Assembly: GCF_029892685.1 (NCBI RefSeq)
Contig: NZ_JARXVD010000009.1
Coordinates: 148,408-212,407, forward strand
Source: Mycobacterium sp. OTB74
GTDB lineage: Bacteria > Actinomycetota > Actinomycetes > Mycobacteriales > Mycobacteriaceae
Length of the DNA stretch: 64,000 nt
Direction of reading: 5' to 3'
In this document: piece after piece, positions 33,362-42,829 of the stretch
How positions within the stretch are numbered: position 1 is the stretch's first letter
Layout: each line of letters begins with the position of its first letter
Notes under the pieces: generated by a model
The model's database searches: none
Told to the model about the DNA's origin: nothing
The model's input: only the letters and a program-made list of their open reading frames with translations
Program-made: the position numbers and the translations under genes

Positions 33362-34762
33362 TTAGTCGATGACGACCTCCGCCTTGTGCTCGGTGATCGG
33401 CCGCGCCGGCAGCTGCTCATCGCAAATCCGCTGCAGGTTCTTGAGCGTCTCATCCAAACCGGGTCCGAGCGGCTTGCCCGGCGTGAACGTCGCCGGCAGG
33501 TGCTTCATGCCCTGGATGACGCCGATGGACTCGTAGTGCTCGGCGCCCGCCGGATCGCAGACGTAGTCGGGCATACGGTCGAGCACCGCGGTAACCATCG
33601 ACTTGAACACCGTGCGGGCCACATTCGATCCGACACAGCGGTGTACGCCGAGGCCGAAGCTGAAGTGCCGGTTGCCCTTTCGGTCCAAGATGACCTCGTT
33701 GGGGCTTTCGAACACCGAGGGGTCCCGGTTGGCCATGGCCCACGAGATCCAGAGTCGTTCGCCCTCTTTGAACTTCGTGCCCTCGAACTCGACATCGCCG
33801 GAGAAGGTGCGGCCATCGCCAGGCGCCGGGGTGAAGAAGCGCAGAAATTCCTCGGTCGCCGGGTCGAGCAGGGTATCGCGCTCTCGGCTGAGTCGTTCGC
33901 GCTCGGCCGGGTTCTGCGACAGCCACTCCAGAGCGTGTGAGGTGAGCGCGGTGGTGGTGTCGAAACCGCCACCGATGATGAGGCCGAGATTGCCCAGGAT
34001 CTCCAGATCAGGAGCCGGCTCGCCGTTAATCCGTAACTGCAGCAAGGCATTCACCAGACCGGGCCGCGGGTTCTCCCGGACCTCCATCATGGTGTTGATC
34101 ATGTCGATGCCCATCTGCCGGTTCATCTCGGCGACGCGTGCGGCATCGGGCGAGTGCTCTGGCGTTGACACCGAAAGGTGGGCGGGCTCGCTGTAGATCA
34201 TCCACCGTTCGAGCTTGATACCCATCATCGCCAGGGTCAGCACCGCCGGCACGATATTGGCCAGGTCATCGACGAAATCGATACGGCCGCTTTCGATCTT
34301 CTCGTCGATGGAGGCACGCACGATCTCATCGACGAAGGGCTTCCAGCGCTTGATCGCCGCGGGGGACAGGTACGGGTTCAACGCGCCGCGGTAGGTGCTG
34401 TGTTCGGGCTCGTCCATTTCCAGGATACCGCCGCGAACGACGGTGGCGCGCTGGGCTTTTGGAATGGTGATGCCCTGATACGGGGTTTCGCCGGTCAAGT
34501 CGTGGTGGTTGGACACCACGGGGCAGCGGGCCAGCTCGAACACGTGCTTGCTGTCGGCGGCCACCCAGTGACCGTTGTACGTGGGGCTCCACGCCATCGG
34601 GCACTTGGCCTGCATCTCGCTGGTGATCTCGACGAACTGGTCGCGATATTCCGGGGTGTGCCGATCGAAGAAGAAGGTGTTCTTCTTGCGATCGTCAGCT
34701 GAATCGTCCTGGCTGGTATCAGCCATGGAATCGTTGACGCTCAAGGAATTCTCCCTACTCAT
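33362..34762 (-). CDS. Cytochrome P450
   Basis: 466 aa, longer than the other P450s here because of an N-terminal acidic/polar leader of about 25 residues. The I-helix motif is GGGFDTTT near residue 264, an ExxR equivalent is EFLR near 307, and the heme loop FGLGVHRCVG has Cys376. The ATG overlaps the ferredoxin stop by 4 bp. Last gene of the operon SDR, SDR, ferredoxin, P450, which is under the shared operator at 36677. Substrate unknown. Confidence 0.95.
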   Translation of the reverse strand: MSRENSLSVNDSMADTSQDDSADDRKKNTFFFDRHTPEYRDQFVEITSEMQAKCPMAWSPTYNGHWVAADSKHVFELARCPVVSNHHDLTGETPYQGITIPKAQRATVVRGGILEMDEPEHSTYRGALNPYLSPAAIKRWKPFVDEIVRASIDEKIESGRIDFVDDLANIVPAVLTLAMMGIKLERWMIYSEPAHLSVSTPEHSPDAARVAEMNRQMGIDMINTMMEVRENPRPGLVNALLQLRINGEPAPDLEILGNLGLIIGGGFDTTTALTSHALEWLSQNPAERERLSRERDTLLDPATEEFLRFFTPAPGDGRTFSGDVEFEGTKFKEGERLWISWAMANRDPSVFESPNEVILDRKGNRHFSFGLGVHRCVGSNVARTVFKSMVTAVLDRMPDYVCDPAGAEHYESIGVIQGMKHLPATFTPGKPLGPGLDETLKNLQRICDEQLPARPITEHKAEVVID

Positions 34763-34953
34763 TCCTCGATGAGGATGGCTTGTTCGGGGCAGGAGTGGGC
34801 GGCCTCGCGCACGGCATCCTGCTGATCGACCGGAACCAACTCGGACACCGGCGACGAGCTGCCGTCGATGTCACTGAGCACGAAGGAATCCGGGGCGATC
34901 ATCGAGCACAGCGTATGACCCTGGCAGCGCTGCCCGTCAACTGAAACCTTCAC
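34759..34953 (-). CDS. 3Fe-4S-type ferredoxin
   Basis: 64 aa P450-type ferredoxin: CQGHTLC (C-x5-C, His at the variable position), AP after the second Cys, and SCPEQA at the C-terminus. A GTG start at 34953 is preferred over an ATG 18 bp upstream because AAGGAG lies 7 bases before the GTG and the resulting length equals its paralogues. It overlaps the P450 start by 4 bp. Electron donor to the P450 at 33362. Confidence 0.92.
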   Translation of the reverse strand: MKVSVDGQRCQGHTLCSMIAPDSFVLSDIDGSSSPVSELVPVDQQDAVREAAHSCPEQAILIEE

Positions 34954-35031
34954 TGTCTCACTCCTTTTCATGATGATCTCGGCGCGCTCCGTCACTCTCG
35001 GCGATACGGAGCGCGCCGAAATCACAGGTCA

Positions 35032-35892
35032 TCAGATGTGGTAGTCGTACCACTTGAGGTAGCCGCCGGCGTCCACGCGCAGCTGCATGCCGGTGACGAA
35101 CCGAGCCTCGTCCGACGCCAGCCACAGCACTGCATTGCTGATGTCGACCGGCTCGACCCACGGCACCTTCATGGCCTGCTGGACGTAGAAGACCGGCTCG
35201 GCATCCTTGAGCTGAGGGTCTTCCAGGTCGGGACGGAACGACTTGTACATCGGCGAGCTCTGCAACATGTTGGTGTTGCAGTTGGTCGGGTGGATGACAT
35301 TGACCCGGATGCCGCGCGGCGCCAATTCGGTTGCCGCGTCATGCGCGTACTGCGAGATCAGTCGCTTGGAGGTCATGTACGCCATGCCGCCCGGGTCGGC
35401 GCCGGGGTTGGGCTTGTTGTGGGCGTCCATCAGTGCCGCGGCCGAGGCGGTGGCGACGATCGATGCGCCTTCCTTCAGGTGCGGCAGTGCGACCTGGATG
35501 GCGTTGATGGTGCCGACCAGGTTGACGTTGATGACGTCGGTCCAGGCTTGAAGCGGCGGCTGGCCCTTCATGCCTGCGATACCGGCTTGCGCCACAACGA
35601 TGTCGAGCTTGCCCAGTTCGGCGATGCCGGCTTCCAGGGCGGTAGCCAGCGCGGCGGCGTCACGGACGTCGGCCTGCGCGGTGAAGCAACGCTGTCCGGT
35701 CTTCTCGACGAAGTTCTTGGTCTCCTCGAGGTCCTCAAGAGTGGCCATCTTGTAACCGATGGTCTCGAAGTCGGTACAGAAATCGACTGCGATGATGTCG
35801 GCGCCCTCTTCGGCCAGCCGGACCGCGTGGCTGCGGCCCTGTCCGCGTGCTGCGCCGGTGATGAATGCGACTTTGCCCGCTACCCGTCCCAC
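35032..35892 (-). CDS. Mycofactocin-coupled-type SDR
   Basis: 286 aa SDR of the long insertion-bearing actinobacterial subfamily. It has GAARGQGRSHA near residue 14, an insertion after the second strand (DFCTDFETIGYKMATLEDLEE), catalytic YMTSKRL near 190, and FVTGMQLRVDAGGYLKWYD at the C-terminus. Members of this subfamily typically keep NAD bound and pass electrons to mycofactocin. GTG start. Second gene of the operon with an SDR, ferredoxin and P450; probably oxidises an alcohol produced by a P450. Mycofactocin biosynthesis genes are not in the window. Confidence 0.88.
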   Translation of the reverse strand: MGRVAGKVAFITGAARGQGRSHAVRLAEEGADIIAVDFCTDFETIGYKMATLEDLEETKNFVEKTGQRCFTAQADVRDAAALATALEAGIAELGKLDIVVAQAGIAGMKGQPPLQAWTDVINVNLVGTINAIQVALPHLKEGASIVATASAAALMDAHNKPNPGADPGGMAYMTSKRLISQYAHDAATELAPRGIRVNVIHPTNCNTNMLQSSPMYKSFRPDLEDPQLKDAEPVFYVQQAMKVPWVEPVDISNAVLWLASDEARFVTGMQLRVDAGGYLKWYDYHI

Positions 35893-35943
35893 GTGATGTC
35901 CCTTCGACTGATCTGTGATTGCTCGGTTTGGCTTCGGATTGAC

Positions 35944-36654
35944 TTAGGTGTTCTGGCCGCCGTTGACGCCCAGGATTTGGCCGGTGATGTAGCCGGCATC
36001 CTCGGAGGCGAGGAACGAGACCGCGGCGGCGATGTCTTCGGGCCGTCCGATCCGGCGCACCGGCGTCTTGGCGATGGTCTCTTCTACGCGGACGAAGCCG
36101 CGCTGCTCGGCGCCACGCAGCATCGGGGTGTCGATGAAGCCCGGCGGCACCGCGTTGACCGTGATGCCCTCGGGTCCGTACTCCAGGGCCAACGTCTTGG
36201 TCAGGCCGTTGACCGCGGACTTGGCGGCGACGTAGGCCGACATGAACTGCGCGCCCGAGTGGGTGCTGGACGACGAGATGTTGACGATGCGTCCCCAACC
36301 GGCGGCGCGCATGTCCGGCAGCGCGGCCTGGATGCAGTGGTACACGCCGTTGAGGTTGACGTCGACGACCTTCTGCCAGACCGCGAAGTCGGTGTTGTGG
36401 AACTTCTTGAAGGCGTCCAGTCCGGCGGCGGTGACCAGAACCGAGATCGGGCCCAGTTGCGCGCGGATTGCGTCGAACGCGGCAGTCACAGCCGCGACGT
36501 CAGTGACGTCTGCGGTGTAGGAGAACTCGTCGTCAGACGGGTTCAGGTCGATTATGGCAACGTTCAAGCCGTCTTTACGCAGTCGCTCCACAATGGCCGC
36601 ACCGATGCCCGAGCCGCCGCCGGTGACGACGGCCGTCCTCGCAGATTCAGTCAC
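35944..36654 (-). CDS. Short-chain dehydrogenase/reductase
   Basis: 236 aa SDR. TGGGSGIG near residue 11, TAAGLD where NNAG is usual (near 79), catalytic SSSSTHSG and YVAAKSA near 145, and the C-terminal ITGQILGVNGGQ. First gene of the leftward operon and 22 bp from the operator at 36677. Divergent from the ALDH-Mce operon. Likely oxidises a hydroxy intermediate, possibly a 3-hydroxyacyl-CoA. Confidence 0.9.
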   Translation of the reverse strand: MTESARTAVVTGGGSGIGAAIVERLRKDGLNVAIIDLNPSDDEFSYTADVTDVAAVTAAFDAIRAQLGPISVLVTAAGLDAFKKFHNTDFAVWQKVVDVNLNGVYHCIQAALPDMRAAGWGRIVNISSSSTHSGAQFMSAYVAAKSAVNGLTKTLALEYGPEGITVNAVPPGFIDTPMLRGAEQRGFVRVEETIAKTPVRRIGRPEDIAAAVSFLASEDAGYITGQILGVNGGQNT

Positions 36655-36676
36655 TAAGAATCACCCTTCCGATTAT

Positions 36677-36691
36677 GAGAACCGTACTCTC
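36677..36691. promoter_or_regulatory. Operator of shared type, GAGAAC CGT ACTCTC
   Basis: 15-bp near-palindrome, 22 bp upstream of the SDR start at 36654, so positioned to control the SDR-SDR-ferredoxin-P450 operon. No convincing second copy was found exactly 22 bp away at this site. Confidence 0.65.
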
Positions 36692-36809
36692 GTATTAGGT
36701 AACACCGCAAGACATGACGGCGTGCGATGTAGGGCCAGTTCATAGGTGTGTTCCGCGACGGCACCCCATGTGACTAGGTCGTCGAGCCTTAGTTGTCTTC
36801 TCTCGAGCC

Positions 36810-36846
36810 GAATGTATGATTCGCCGGTGATGAGAATGAAATTTTC
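36810..36846. promoter_or_regulatory. Double operator upstream of ALDH-Mce operon
   Basis: GAGAAT GAA ATTTTC at 36832-36846 lies 29 bp before the ALDH start. A weaker copy (GAATGT ATG ATTCGC, 36810-36824) is centred 22 bp upstream. Likely the main control point of the 15.5-kb Mce operon. Confidence 0.65.
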
Positions 36847-36875
36847 ATCACAGTGCTGCACGCCGAGGAGGATGG

Positions 36876-38393
36876 ATGGCCCAGGTGACGGTTGACGTCG
36901 ATAAGAACGCTGACAACAACGCAGATAAGAATGTGGGCGACGGGCCGGCAGTCGGCGCTGATCGTCGCATGCTGATTAACGGCGAACTCGTCGGTACGGC
37001 AACGACCTACCCCTCGATCAACCCGGCCACCGAGGAGGTGCTGGGCTACGCCCCTGAGGCCACTGTGGCCGATGCCGAGGCCGCCGTCGCTGCCGCCCGA
37101 AAGGCCTTCGACGAAACCGACTGGGCCACCAATGTGGAGCTGCGGATCCGCTGCCTCGATCAGTTCCACCAGGCGCTGATCGACCACCGCGACGAACTCG
37201 CGGCGTTGACCACCGCGGAGGTCGGCGCCACCGCCGCCCTGACCCAGGGTGCGCAGCTGGACCAGCCCATCGCGATCGTGCGGTACTACGCCGATCTGCT
37301 CAAGACGTTCCCGATGACCGAGGACCTGGGCAACGTCGAGGTCCGCGGCGCCCAGCACCACCGCTGGGTCGAGAAGGAAGCCGCCGGCGTGGTGTCGGCC
37401 ATCATCGCCTACAACTACCCGAACCAGTTAGCGCTGGCCAAGCTGGCGCCGGCTCTGGCTGCCGGCTGCACCGTGGTGCTCAAGGCTGCGCCGGACACCC
37501 CGCTGATCACGCTGGCGCTCGGCGAGCTGATCGCCAACCACACCGACATCCCGGCCGGCGTCGTCAACGTCATCAGCTCGTCCGACGCGCAGGTCGGTGT
37601 CGCGCTGACGACCAGCCCCGACGTCGATGCCGTGACGTTCACTGGCTCCACAGTCGTAGGACGCGCAATCATGGCCGCGGCCAGCGCCACCCTCAAGCGG
37701 GTGTTCCTGGAACTGGGCGGTAAGTCCGCCGCCATCGTGCTCGACGACGCCGACTTCGGTATGGCCGCAGTCTTTTCTGCGTTCAGCATGGTCACCCACG
37801 CGGGCCAGGGCTGTGCGCTGACCAGCCGGTTACTGGTGCCGCGCAAGCACCACGACGAGATCGTCGAGATGATCAAGACCAACTTCTCGCACGTGCGCTG
37901 GGGCGACCCGACTGACCCCAAGACGTACATGGGTCCGCTGATCAGTGAGAAGCAGCGCGACAAGGTCGACGCCATGGTGCAGCGGGCGGTCGAGGCAGGC
38001 GCCACCCTGGTCACCGGCGGCGAGAAGAAGGGCCCCGGCTACTTCTACACCCCGACGCTGCTGACCAACGTCGACCCGGACAGCGAGATCGCCCAGGAAG
38101 AGGTGTTCGGACCGGTGCTGGCGGTGATCGCCTACGACGATGATGACCACGCCGTCGAGATCGCCAACAATTCGATCTACGGCCTATCCGGCGCGGTCTT
38201 CGGTGGCCAGGACCGAGCCATCGCGCTGGCCCGCCGGATCCGCACCGGGACGTTCTCCATCAACGGCGGCAACTACTTCAGCCCCGACAGCCCGTTCGGC
38301 GGGTACAAGCAGTCCGGCATCGGCCGCGAGATGGGTGCGGCAGGGCTCGAAGAGTTCTTGGAGCGCAAGACTTTTGCCACGGTCGTCGGCTGA
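36876..38393 (+). CDS. Aldehyde dehydrogenase
   Basis: 505 aa NAD(P)-dependent aldehyde dehydrogenase. The nucleophile is Cys313 in HAGQGCALT, the general base Glu is in LELGGKSA near 280, the Asn-containing YNYPNQ is near 180, and GSTVVGR is near 255. A low-complexity Asp/Asn-rich leader (about 30 residues) precedes the fold. First gene of the operon that ends with the Mce transporter; GAGGA is 5 bp upstream of the ATG. Predicted to oxidise an aldehyde to the acid that the next enzyme activates with CoA. Confidence 0.93.
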   Translation: MAQVTVDVDKNADNNADKNVGDGPAVGADRRMLINGELVGTATTYPSINPATEEVLGYAPEATVADAEAAVAAARKAFDETDWATNVELRIRCLDQFHQALIDHRDELAALTTAEVGATAALTQGAQLDQPIAIVRYYADLLKTFPMTEDLGNVEVRGAQHHRWVEKEAAGVVSAIIAYNYPNQLALAKLAPALAAGCTVVLKAAPDTPLITLALGELIANHTDIPAGVVNVISSSDAQVGVALTTSPDVDAVTFTGSTVVGRAIMAAASATLKRVFLELGGKSAAIVLDDADFGMAAVFSAFSMVTHAGQGCALTSRLLVPRKHHDEIVEMIKTNFSHVRWGDPTDPKTYMGPLISEKQRDKVDAMVQRAVEAGATLVTGGEKKGPGYFYTPTLLTNVDPDSEIAQEEVFGPVLAVIAYDDDDHAVEIANNSIYGLSGAVFGGQDRAIALARRIRTGTFSINGGNYFSPDSPFGGYKQSGIGREMGAAGLEEFLERKTFATVVG

Positions 38394-38436
38394 ACCACCG
38401 ACCGCCATTCAGCTACGAGCGAGGGAGAACGAAACG

Positions 38437-39648
38437 TTGACCGGTAAGCCATTGGAGGGAGTCCGGGTCCTCGAGGTCGCCATGTACGGGTTCGTCCCGT
38501 CGGCCGGCGCAGTGCTGGCCGAGTGGGGTGCTGAGGTGATCAAGGTCGAGCATGCCGTCACCGGCGATCCGCAGCGCGGCCTGCGCCAGACCGGTCCGCT
38601 GCGGGTCGAGGGCGACCCCAACCCGAACATCGAGCACGCCAACCGTGGCAAGCGCAGCATCGGCCTGGATGTCTCGGTGCCAGAGGGCCGCGAGGTGCTG
38701 CTCGAATTGGCAAAGCGCGCAGACGTTTTCCTGACCAGCTTCCTGCCCGGACACCGCAAGAACTTCGGTATGGATGTCGACGACATCCGTGCGGTCAACC
38801 CGAAGATCATCTACGCGCGCGGTAGCGCGCTGGGCCCGCGCGGCCTTGAGTCGGAAAAGGGCGGGTACGACATGACCGCCTTCTGGTGTCGCGCCGGTAC
38901 GGCGGCCACCATCACCCCGCCCGGGATGGACGGCATGGTCGGCCCGCCCGGCCCGGCCTACGGCGACACCATCTCCGGCACCAACCTGGCCGGCGGCATC
39001 GCCGCGGCGCTGTTCAAGCGCGAGCGCTCCGGTGAACCGTCGGTGGTCGACGTCTCGCTGCTGGGCAGCGGCCTGTGGGCGATGGGCCACACCATCGCAC
39101 TGACCAGCCACCTCGACCAGCGTCTGGTCGCCCAGCCGCCGGGTGTGCACGGGTCACCGATCAACCCGCTGGTGGGTGTCTACGCGACAGCCGATGAGCG
39201 CTACATCTCATTTGTCATGATGCAGCCCACCAAGTTCTGGGCCGACGTGTGCAAGCACATGGAGTTGGACGACTACATCGACGATCCGCGCTTCGCGACG
39301 GCCGAGTCGTTCGCCGAGAACACTCCGGCCGCCGTGGAGATCCTGCGGGAGACGATGATCAAGCGGTCACTGCCGGAGTGGAGCGAGCGGTTCGCCACCC
39401 TGGCCGGGCCGTGGGCGCCGGTACAGGACACCCTGCAGGTCGCGCAGGACGCGCAAGTCCGGGCCAACGAATACATCGTGCAGGCCGGGGAATTGGAGCT
39501 GGTGGCCAATCCCGTGCAGTTCGACGTCGAGGCTCCGCAGACCGGGGGAGCACCCGCCTTCGCCGAGCAGACCGACGAGATCCTGCAGGAGCTGGGCCTG
39601 GACTGGGACCGCATCATCGAGCTCAAGACGGCCGGCGCCGTCACCTAG
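38437..39648 (+). CDS. Family III CoA-transferase (CaiB/BaiF)
   Basis: 403 aa CoA-transferase of the CaiB/BaiF class. It begins PLEGVRVLEVAMYGFVPSAG, has VEHAVTGDPQRG near 40, and the catalytic Asp in GGYDMTAFW near 147. The TTG start is supported by GAGGGAG 9-15 bp upstream and by the family's usual N-terminus. It transfers CoA from a donor thioester to a carboxylic acid, without ATP. It lies between ALDH and thiolase-type genes, consistent with activation of the imported compound's acid. Confidence 0.9.
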   Translation: MTGKPLEGVRVLEVAMYGFVPSAGAVLAEWGAEVIKVEHAVTGDPQRGLRQTGPLRVEGDPNPNIEHANRGKRSIGLDVSVPEGREVLLELAKRADVFLTSFLPGHRKNFGMDVDDIRAVNPKIIYARGSALGPRGLESEKGGYDMTAFWCRAGTAATITPPGMDGMVGPPGPAYGDTISGTNLAGGIAAALFKRERSGEPSVVDVSLLGSGLWAMGHTIALTSHLDQRLVAQPPGVHGSPINPLVGVYATADERYISFVMMQPTKFWADVCKHMELDDYIDDPRFATAESFAENTPAAVEILRETMIKRSLPEWSERFATLAGPWAPVQDTLQVAQDAQVRANEYIVQAGELELVANPVQFDVEAPQTGGAPAFAEQTDEILQELGLDWDRIIELKTAGAVT

Positions 39649-39661
39649 GCGCAGATCGTCC

Positions 39662-40846
39662 ATGCCCACAGTCGTCGCCATCGGCACTTACCTACCGTGC
39701 TGGGGTACCTCCCTGCGCCGGATCGCCGGTGATGACGAGGACGCCATCACCATGGCCGTCGAGGCCGGCCGGGCCGCCCTGGGCTCCGGTGCCGGTGTCG
39801 AGCGCGTTGTGTTGGTCAGCCGTAATCTGCCGCTGACCGAAAGCAGCAACGCGGCGGTGCTTTTGGCGGGTCTGGGCCTCGACCCCGAGCTTGAGGTCGA
39901 CGAGCGGCTCGGTGGTGCGCCGGCGACGTTGGACGCGGTCAGCTCAGCCCGGCCGCGAACGCTGATCATCGGCGTCGACCTGGAGCCGGCTGGGGCGGCT
40001 GCGCTGATCACCGCCGAAGGCCAGCAGGTCACCGGGCTGCAGGTGCGGACCGCCGCGCGAGTGGCTCGCAGCCTGCCGGTGCGGACCCGTAATGACGTTG
40101 GGACCGTTAGCGATTACGGTGATCCGCGGTTGCTGCACGAACGCGGACTGATCGCGTCGTTGGAAGCGGCGTGGCTGGACACCCCGGCCGCCATCGCCGG
40201 GGTCGACCACCACCGGACAGCCGACCTGTGTGTCGGCGACCCGCCGGCACTGCCGACTTTCGGCGCCAGTTCAAGCATTTTCGCGCTGGCCGGGATGGCC
40301 GAGAACGGCCGGACCGGCCCGCTGGTCGCCGTCGAACAGGCCAGCTTGTCGGGTATGACGGTCAGCGGCGGTGCGGCCAGGGTGTACCGGCAGGAACCGG
40401 TCGCACAGGCCATGCCGGCCGGCACCCAGGTGGCCGGTGGAGACATCCCGATTTCGCTGGCCGCCTACGAGCGGGCCTTCGAGGCCAAGACCCGTTGGGA
40501 GGCCGGGCGGTTCACCGGCTCCGACGATCTGGACTTCCCGCCGCGCTACCGGGTCGCCGACGACGGAGCCCTGGCCACCGATTACGAGATGGTGCCGTTG
40601 CCACGGACCGGCAGCATCTACACCGAGACCACCGTCCACATGCCGGTGCCGGGTCTGCGTACCCCCTATTCACTGGTCATCGTCGAACTCGATGAGGTCG
40701 GCATCCGCGCGCTGGTGAAGGTCACTGGCGCACAACCCGGCTCGGTCGGCATCGGCGACCGCGGCCGGCTCACCCTCCGTCGGGTAGCGGTGCGGTCCGG
40801 GGTGCCCGACTATGGGTACATGTTCGAGCCCGAGGCGGCGGCGTGA
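39662..40846 (+). CDS. HMG-CoA synthase/thiolase-like domain with C-terminal DUF35 OB fold
   Basis: 394 aa. The N-terminal two thirds resemble a degenerate condensing-enzyme fold of the hydroxymethylglutaryl-CoA synthase/KAS III type, starting VVAIGTYLPCWGTS. The usual nucleophile Cys motif is not seen. The C-terminal 80 or so residues form a DUF35 OB fold (YTETTVHMPVPGLRTPYSLV) without the CxxC zinc ribbon. Its stop overlaps the thiolase start by 4 bp. It is probably the accessory subunit that docks acyl-CoA for the next gene's thiolase. Confidence 0.75.
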   Translation: MPTVVAIGTYLPCWGTSLRRIAGDDEDAITMAVEAGRAALGSGAGVERVVLVSRNLPLTESSNAAVLLAGLGLDPELEVDERLGGAPATLDAVSSARPRTLIIGVDLEPAGAAALITAEGQQVTGLQVRTAARVARSLPVRTRNDVGTVSDYGDPRLLHERGLIASLEAAWLDTPAAIAGVDHHRTADLCVGDPPALPTFGASSSIFALAGMAENGRTGPLVAVEQASLSGMTVSGGAARVYRQEPVAQAMPAGTQVAGGDIPISLAAYERAFEAKTRWEAGRFTGSDDLDFPPRYRVADDGALATDYEMVPLPRTGSIYTETTVHMPVPGLRTPYSLVIVELDEVGIRALVKVTGAQPGSVGIGDRGRLTLRRVAVRSGVPDYGYMFEPEAAA

Positions 40847-42012
40847 GGCGGGTGGCGATCGTCGGTGCCGGGATGACCGCGTTCGGCGAGCATTTTGCCT
40901 TGGGGCTCAAGGACTTACTGCCGATGGCGTTTGCCGACTGTGCGGCCAGCGTCGACAAGGGCATCGACAAGCATGAGTTGCACGCCGCCTGGCTGGGTGC
41001 CATGGGCACCACCGACGGGTTCCCGTCGGGCAACCTCGCAGACACCCTTGGGCTGCCGGACCTGCCGGTCACCAGGGTCGAGAACTCCTGTGCCACCGGC
41101 AATGACGCAGTGCGCAACGCGTTGTTCGGAGTGGCTTCGGGAGCTTTCGACATTGCTCTGGTGATGGGTGCGGACAAGCTGCGCGACACCACCAGCAAAG
41201 ACATGCTCTGGCAATGGGAGGCCATGGCCCGGGACATGGCCTGGGACTACCCGCTGGGCCTGGTGTCGCCGGCGGGGTTTGCCCTGCACGTCGGGCGGTA
41301 CCTGCACGAGTCACCGGCCACCCGGGAACACCTGGCCATGATCGCTGTGAAGAACCACCGACACGGCGTCAACAACCCCAAGGCCCGACTGCGATTCGAG
41401 ATCACTGTTGAGCAAGCGCTCAGCGCGCCCACCGTGGTGACCCCGTTCGGGATCTACGACTGCGCGCCCCAGAGTGACGGCGCGGCCGCCCTTGTGCTGG
41501 CTGCCGAAGACGTGGTGGACCGGTTCACCGACCGGCCGGTGTGGATCCGCGGGGTGGGTCTGGGCCTGGATTCGGTTATGCACCAACACAAATCCGACAT
41601 GACGACCTTCCCGGCGACAGTCCGGGCGGCCAAGCAGGCATTCGGCATGGCAGGGTTGACGCCTGGGGAAATTGATGTGGCCGAAGTTCACGATTTCTTC
41701 ACGGGCATCGAACTGATCAGCTATGAAGATTTGGGTTTCGTCGACAGGTTCGGCGGACACAAACTGGTCGAGACGGAGGCCACCACGGTCGGCGGATCCC
41801 TGCCGGTCAATCCGAGTGGTGGGTTGAAGTCCAAAGGCCACCCGCCGGGGGCTACCGGTGTGGCACAGTGCGTCGAGTTGTTTCAGCAGCTGCGTGGCAC
41901 GGCCAACAACCAGGTGGATGGAGCCCGCCTGGCGTTGGCGCACAATATTGGCGGTCCGACAGCAGTGTCGGCCGTCACGATTCTGGAAGGACCTGGCGCT
42001 GATGGCAGGTAA
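40843..42012 (+). CDS. SCP-x-type thiolase
   Basis: 389 aa thiolase with nucleophile Cys83 in ENSCATGNDAV, EVHDFFTG near 283, and the C-terminal GGLKSKGHPPGATG motif near 325 carrying a catalytic His. GTG start overlapping the previous gene. It cleaves 3-ketoacyl-CoA with CoA, releasing acetyl- or propionyl-CoA. The last 11 bases overlap the yrbEA start, so enzyme and transporter are translationally coupled. Confidence 0.92.
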   Translation: MRRVAIVGAGMTAFGEHFALGLKDLLPMAFADCAASVDKGIDKHELHAAWLGAMGTTDGFPSGNLADTLGLPDLPVTRVENSCATGNDAVRNALFGVASGAFDIALVMGADKLRDTTSKDMLWQWEAMARDMAWDYPLGLVSPAGFALHVGRYLHESPATREHLAMIAVKNHRHGVNNPKARLRFEITVEQALSAPTVVTPFGIYDCAPQSDGAAALVLAAEDVVDRFTDRPVWIRGVGLGLDSVMHQHKSDMTTFPATVRAAKQAFGMAGLTPGEIDVAEVHDFFTGIELISYEDLGFVDRFGGHKLVETEATTVGGSLPVNPSGGLKSKGHPPGATGVAQCVELFQQLRGTANNQVDGARLALAHNIGGPTAVSAVTILEGPGADGR

Positions 42013-42811
42013 AGGGCCGGACCGGTGGTCGCCGGGTATTTCGTTTGGGCGTAGCGCGTCCGGGCCGATGCAGGCCATCGGTGGGTTGTTTGCCATGTCT
42101 GCCGATGCGGTGAAGTACGCGTTTCAGCGGCCGTTCCAGATGCGGGAGTTCTTGGAGCAGTCGTGGTTCGTGGCGCGAGTGTCGTTGGCGCCGACGTTGT
42201 TGGTGGCCATTCCTTTCACGGTGTTGGTGTCGTTCACCTTGAACATCCTGCTGCGGGAACTGGGTGCGGCCGACCTGTCCGGTGCGGGTGCGGCGTTCGG
42301 TGCGGTGACCCAGGTGGGCCCGATGGTGACGGTGTTGATCGTGGCCGGTGCCGGCGCGACCGCGATGTGTGCGGACTTGGGGTCGCGCACCATCCGCGAG
42401 GAGATCGACGCCATGGAGGTGCTCGGGATCAACCCGGTGGCGCGGTTGGTGACGCCCAGAATGCTTGCTTCAGGGCTGGTCGCTTTGCTGCTCAATTCGT
42501 TGGTCGTGATCATCGGCATCCTAGGCGGCTACATCTTCTCGGTGTTCGTCCAGGACGTGAACCCGGGCGCGTTTGCTGCTGGCATCACGCTGTTGACCGG
42601 GGTGCCCGAGGTGATCATCTCGTGCGTCAAGGCGGCGCTGTTCGGGCTGATCGCCGGCCTGGTGGCCTGCTACCGCGGGCTGACCATTTCCGGTGGTGGC
42701 GCCAAGGCCGTGGGCAACGCGGTCAATGAGACGGTGGTGTACGCGTTCATGGCGTTGTTCGTGATCAACGTCGTGGTCACCGCCATCGGTATCCGGATGA
42801 CAGCTCGGTAA
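42002..42811 (+). CDS. yrbEA: YrbEA permease of Mce transporter
   Basis: 269 aa MlaE-type permease with five to six TM helices. The coupling-helix region is DLGSRTIREEIDAMEVLGINP near residues 123-143. It starts inside the thiolase stop region (overlap 11 bp). YrbE proteins form the inner-membrane channel of Mce ABC-type importers and use a shared MceG ATPase encoded elsewhere. The adjoining YrbEB is the paired subunit. Confidence 0.95.
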   Translation: MAGKGPDRWSPGISFGRSASGPMQAIGGLFAMSADAVKYAFQRPFQMREFLEQSWFVARVSLAPTLLVAIPFTVLVSFTLNILLRELGAADLSGAGAAFGAVTQVGPMVTVLIVAGAGATAMCADLGSRTIREEIDAMEVLGINPVARLVTPRMLASGLVALLLNSLVVIIGILGGYIFSVFVQDVNPGAFAAGITLLTGVPEVIISCVKAALFGLIAGLVACYRGLTISGGGAKAVGNAVNETVVYAFMALFVINVVVTAIGIRMTAR

Positions 42812-42829
42812 GGCGCGGGGGGCGTACTG

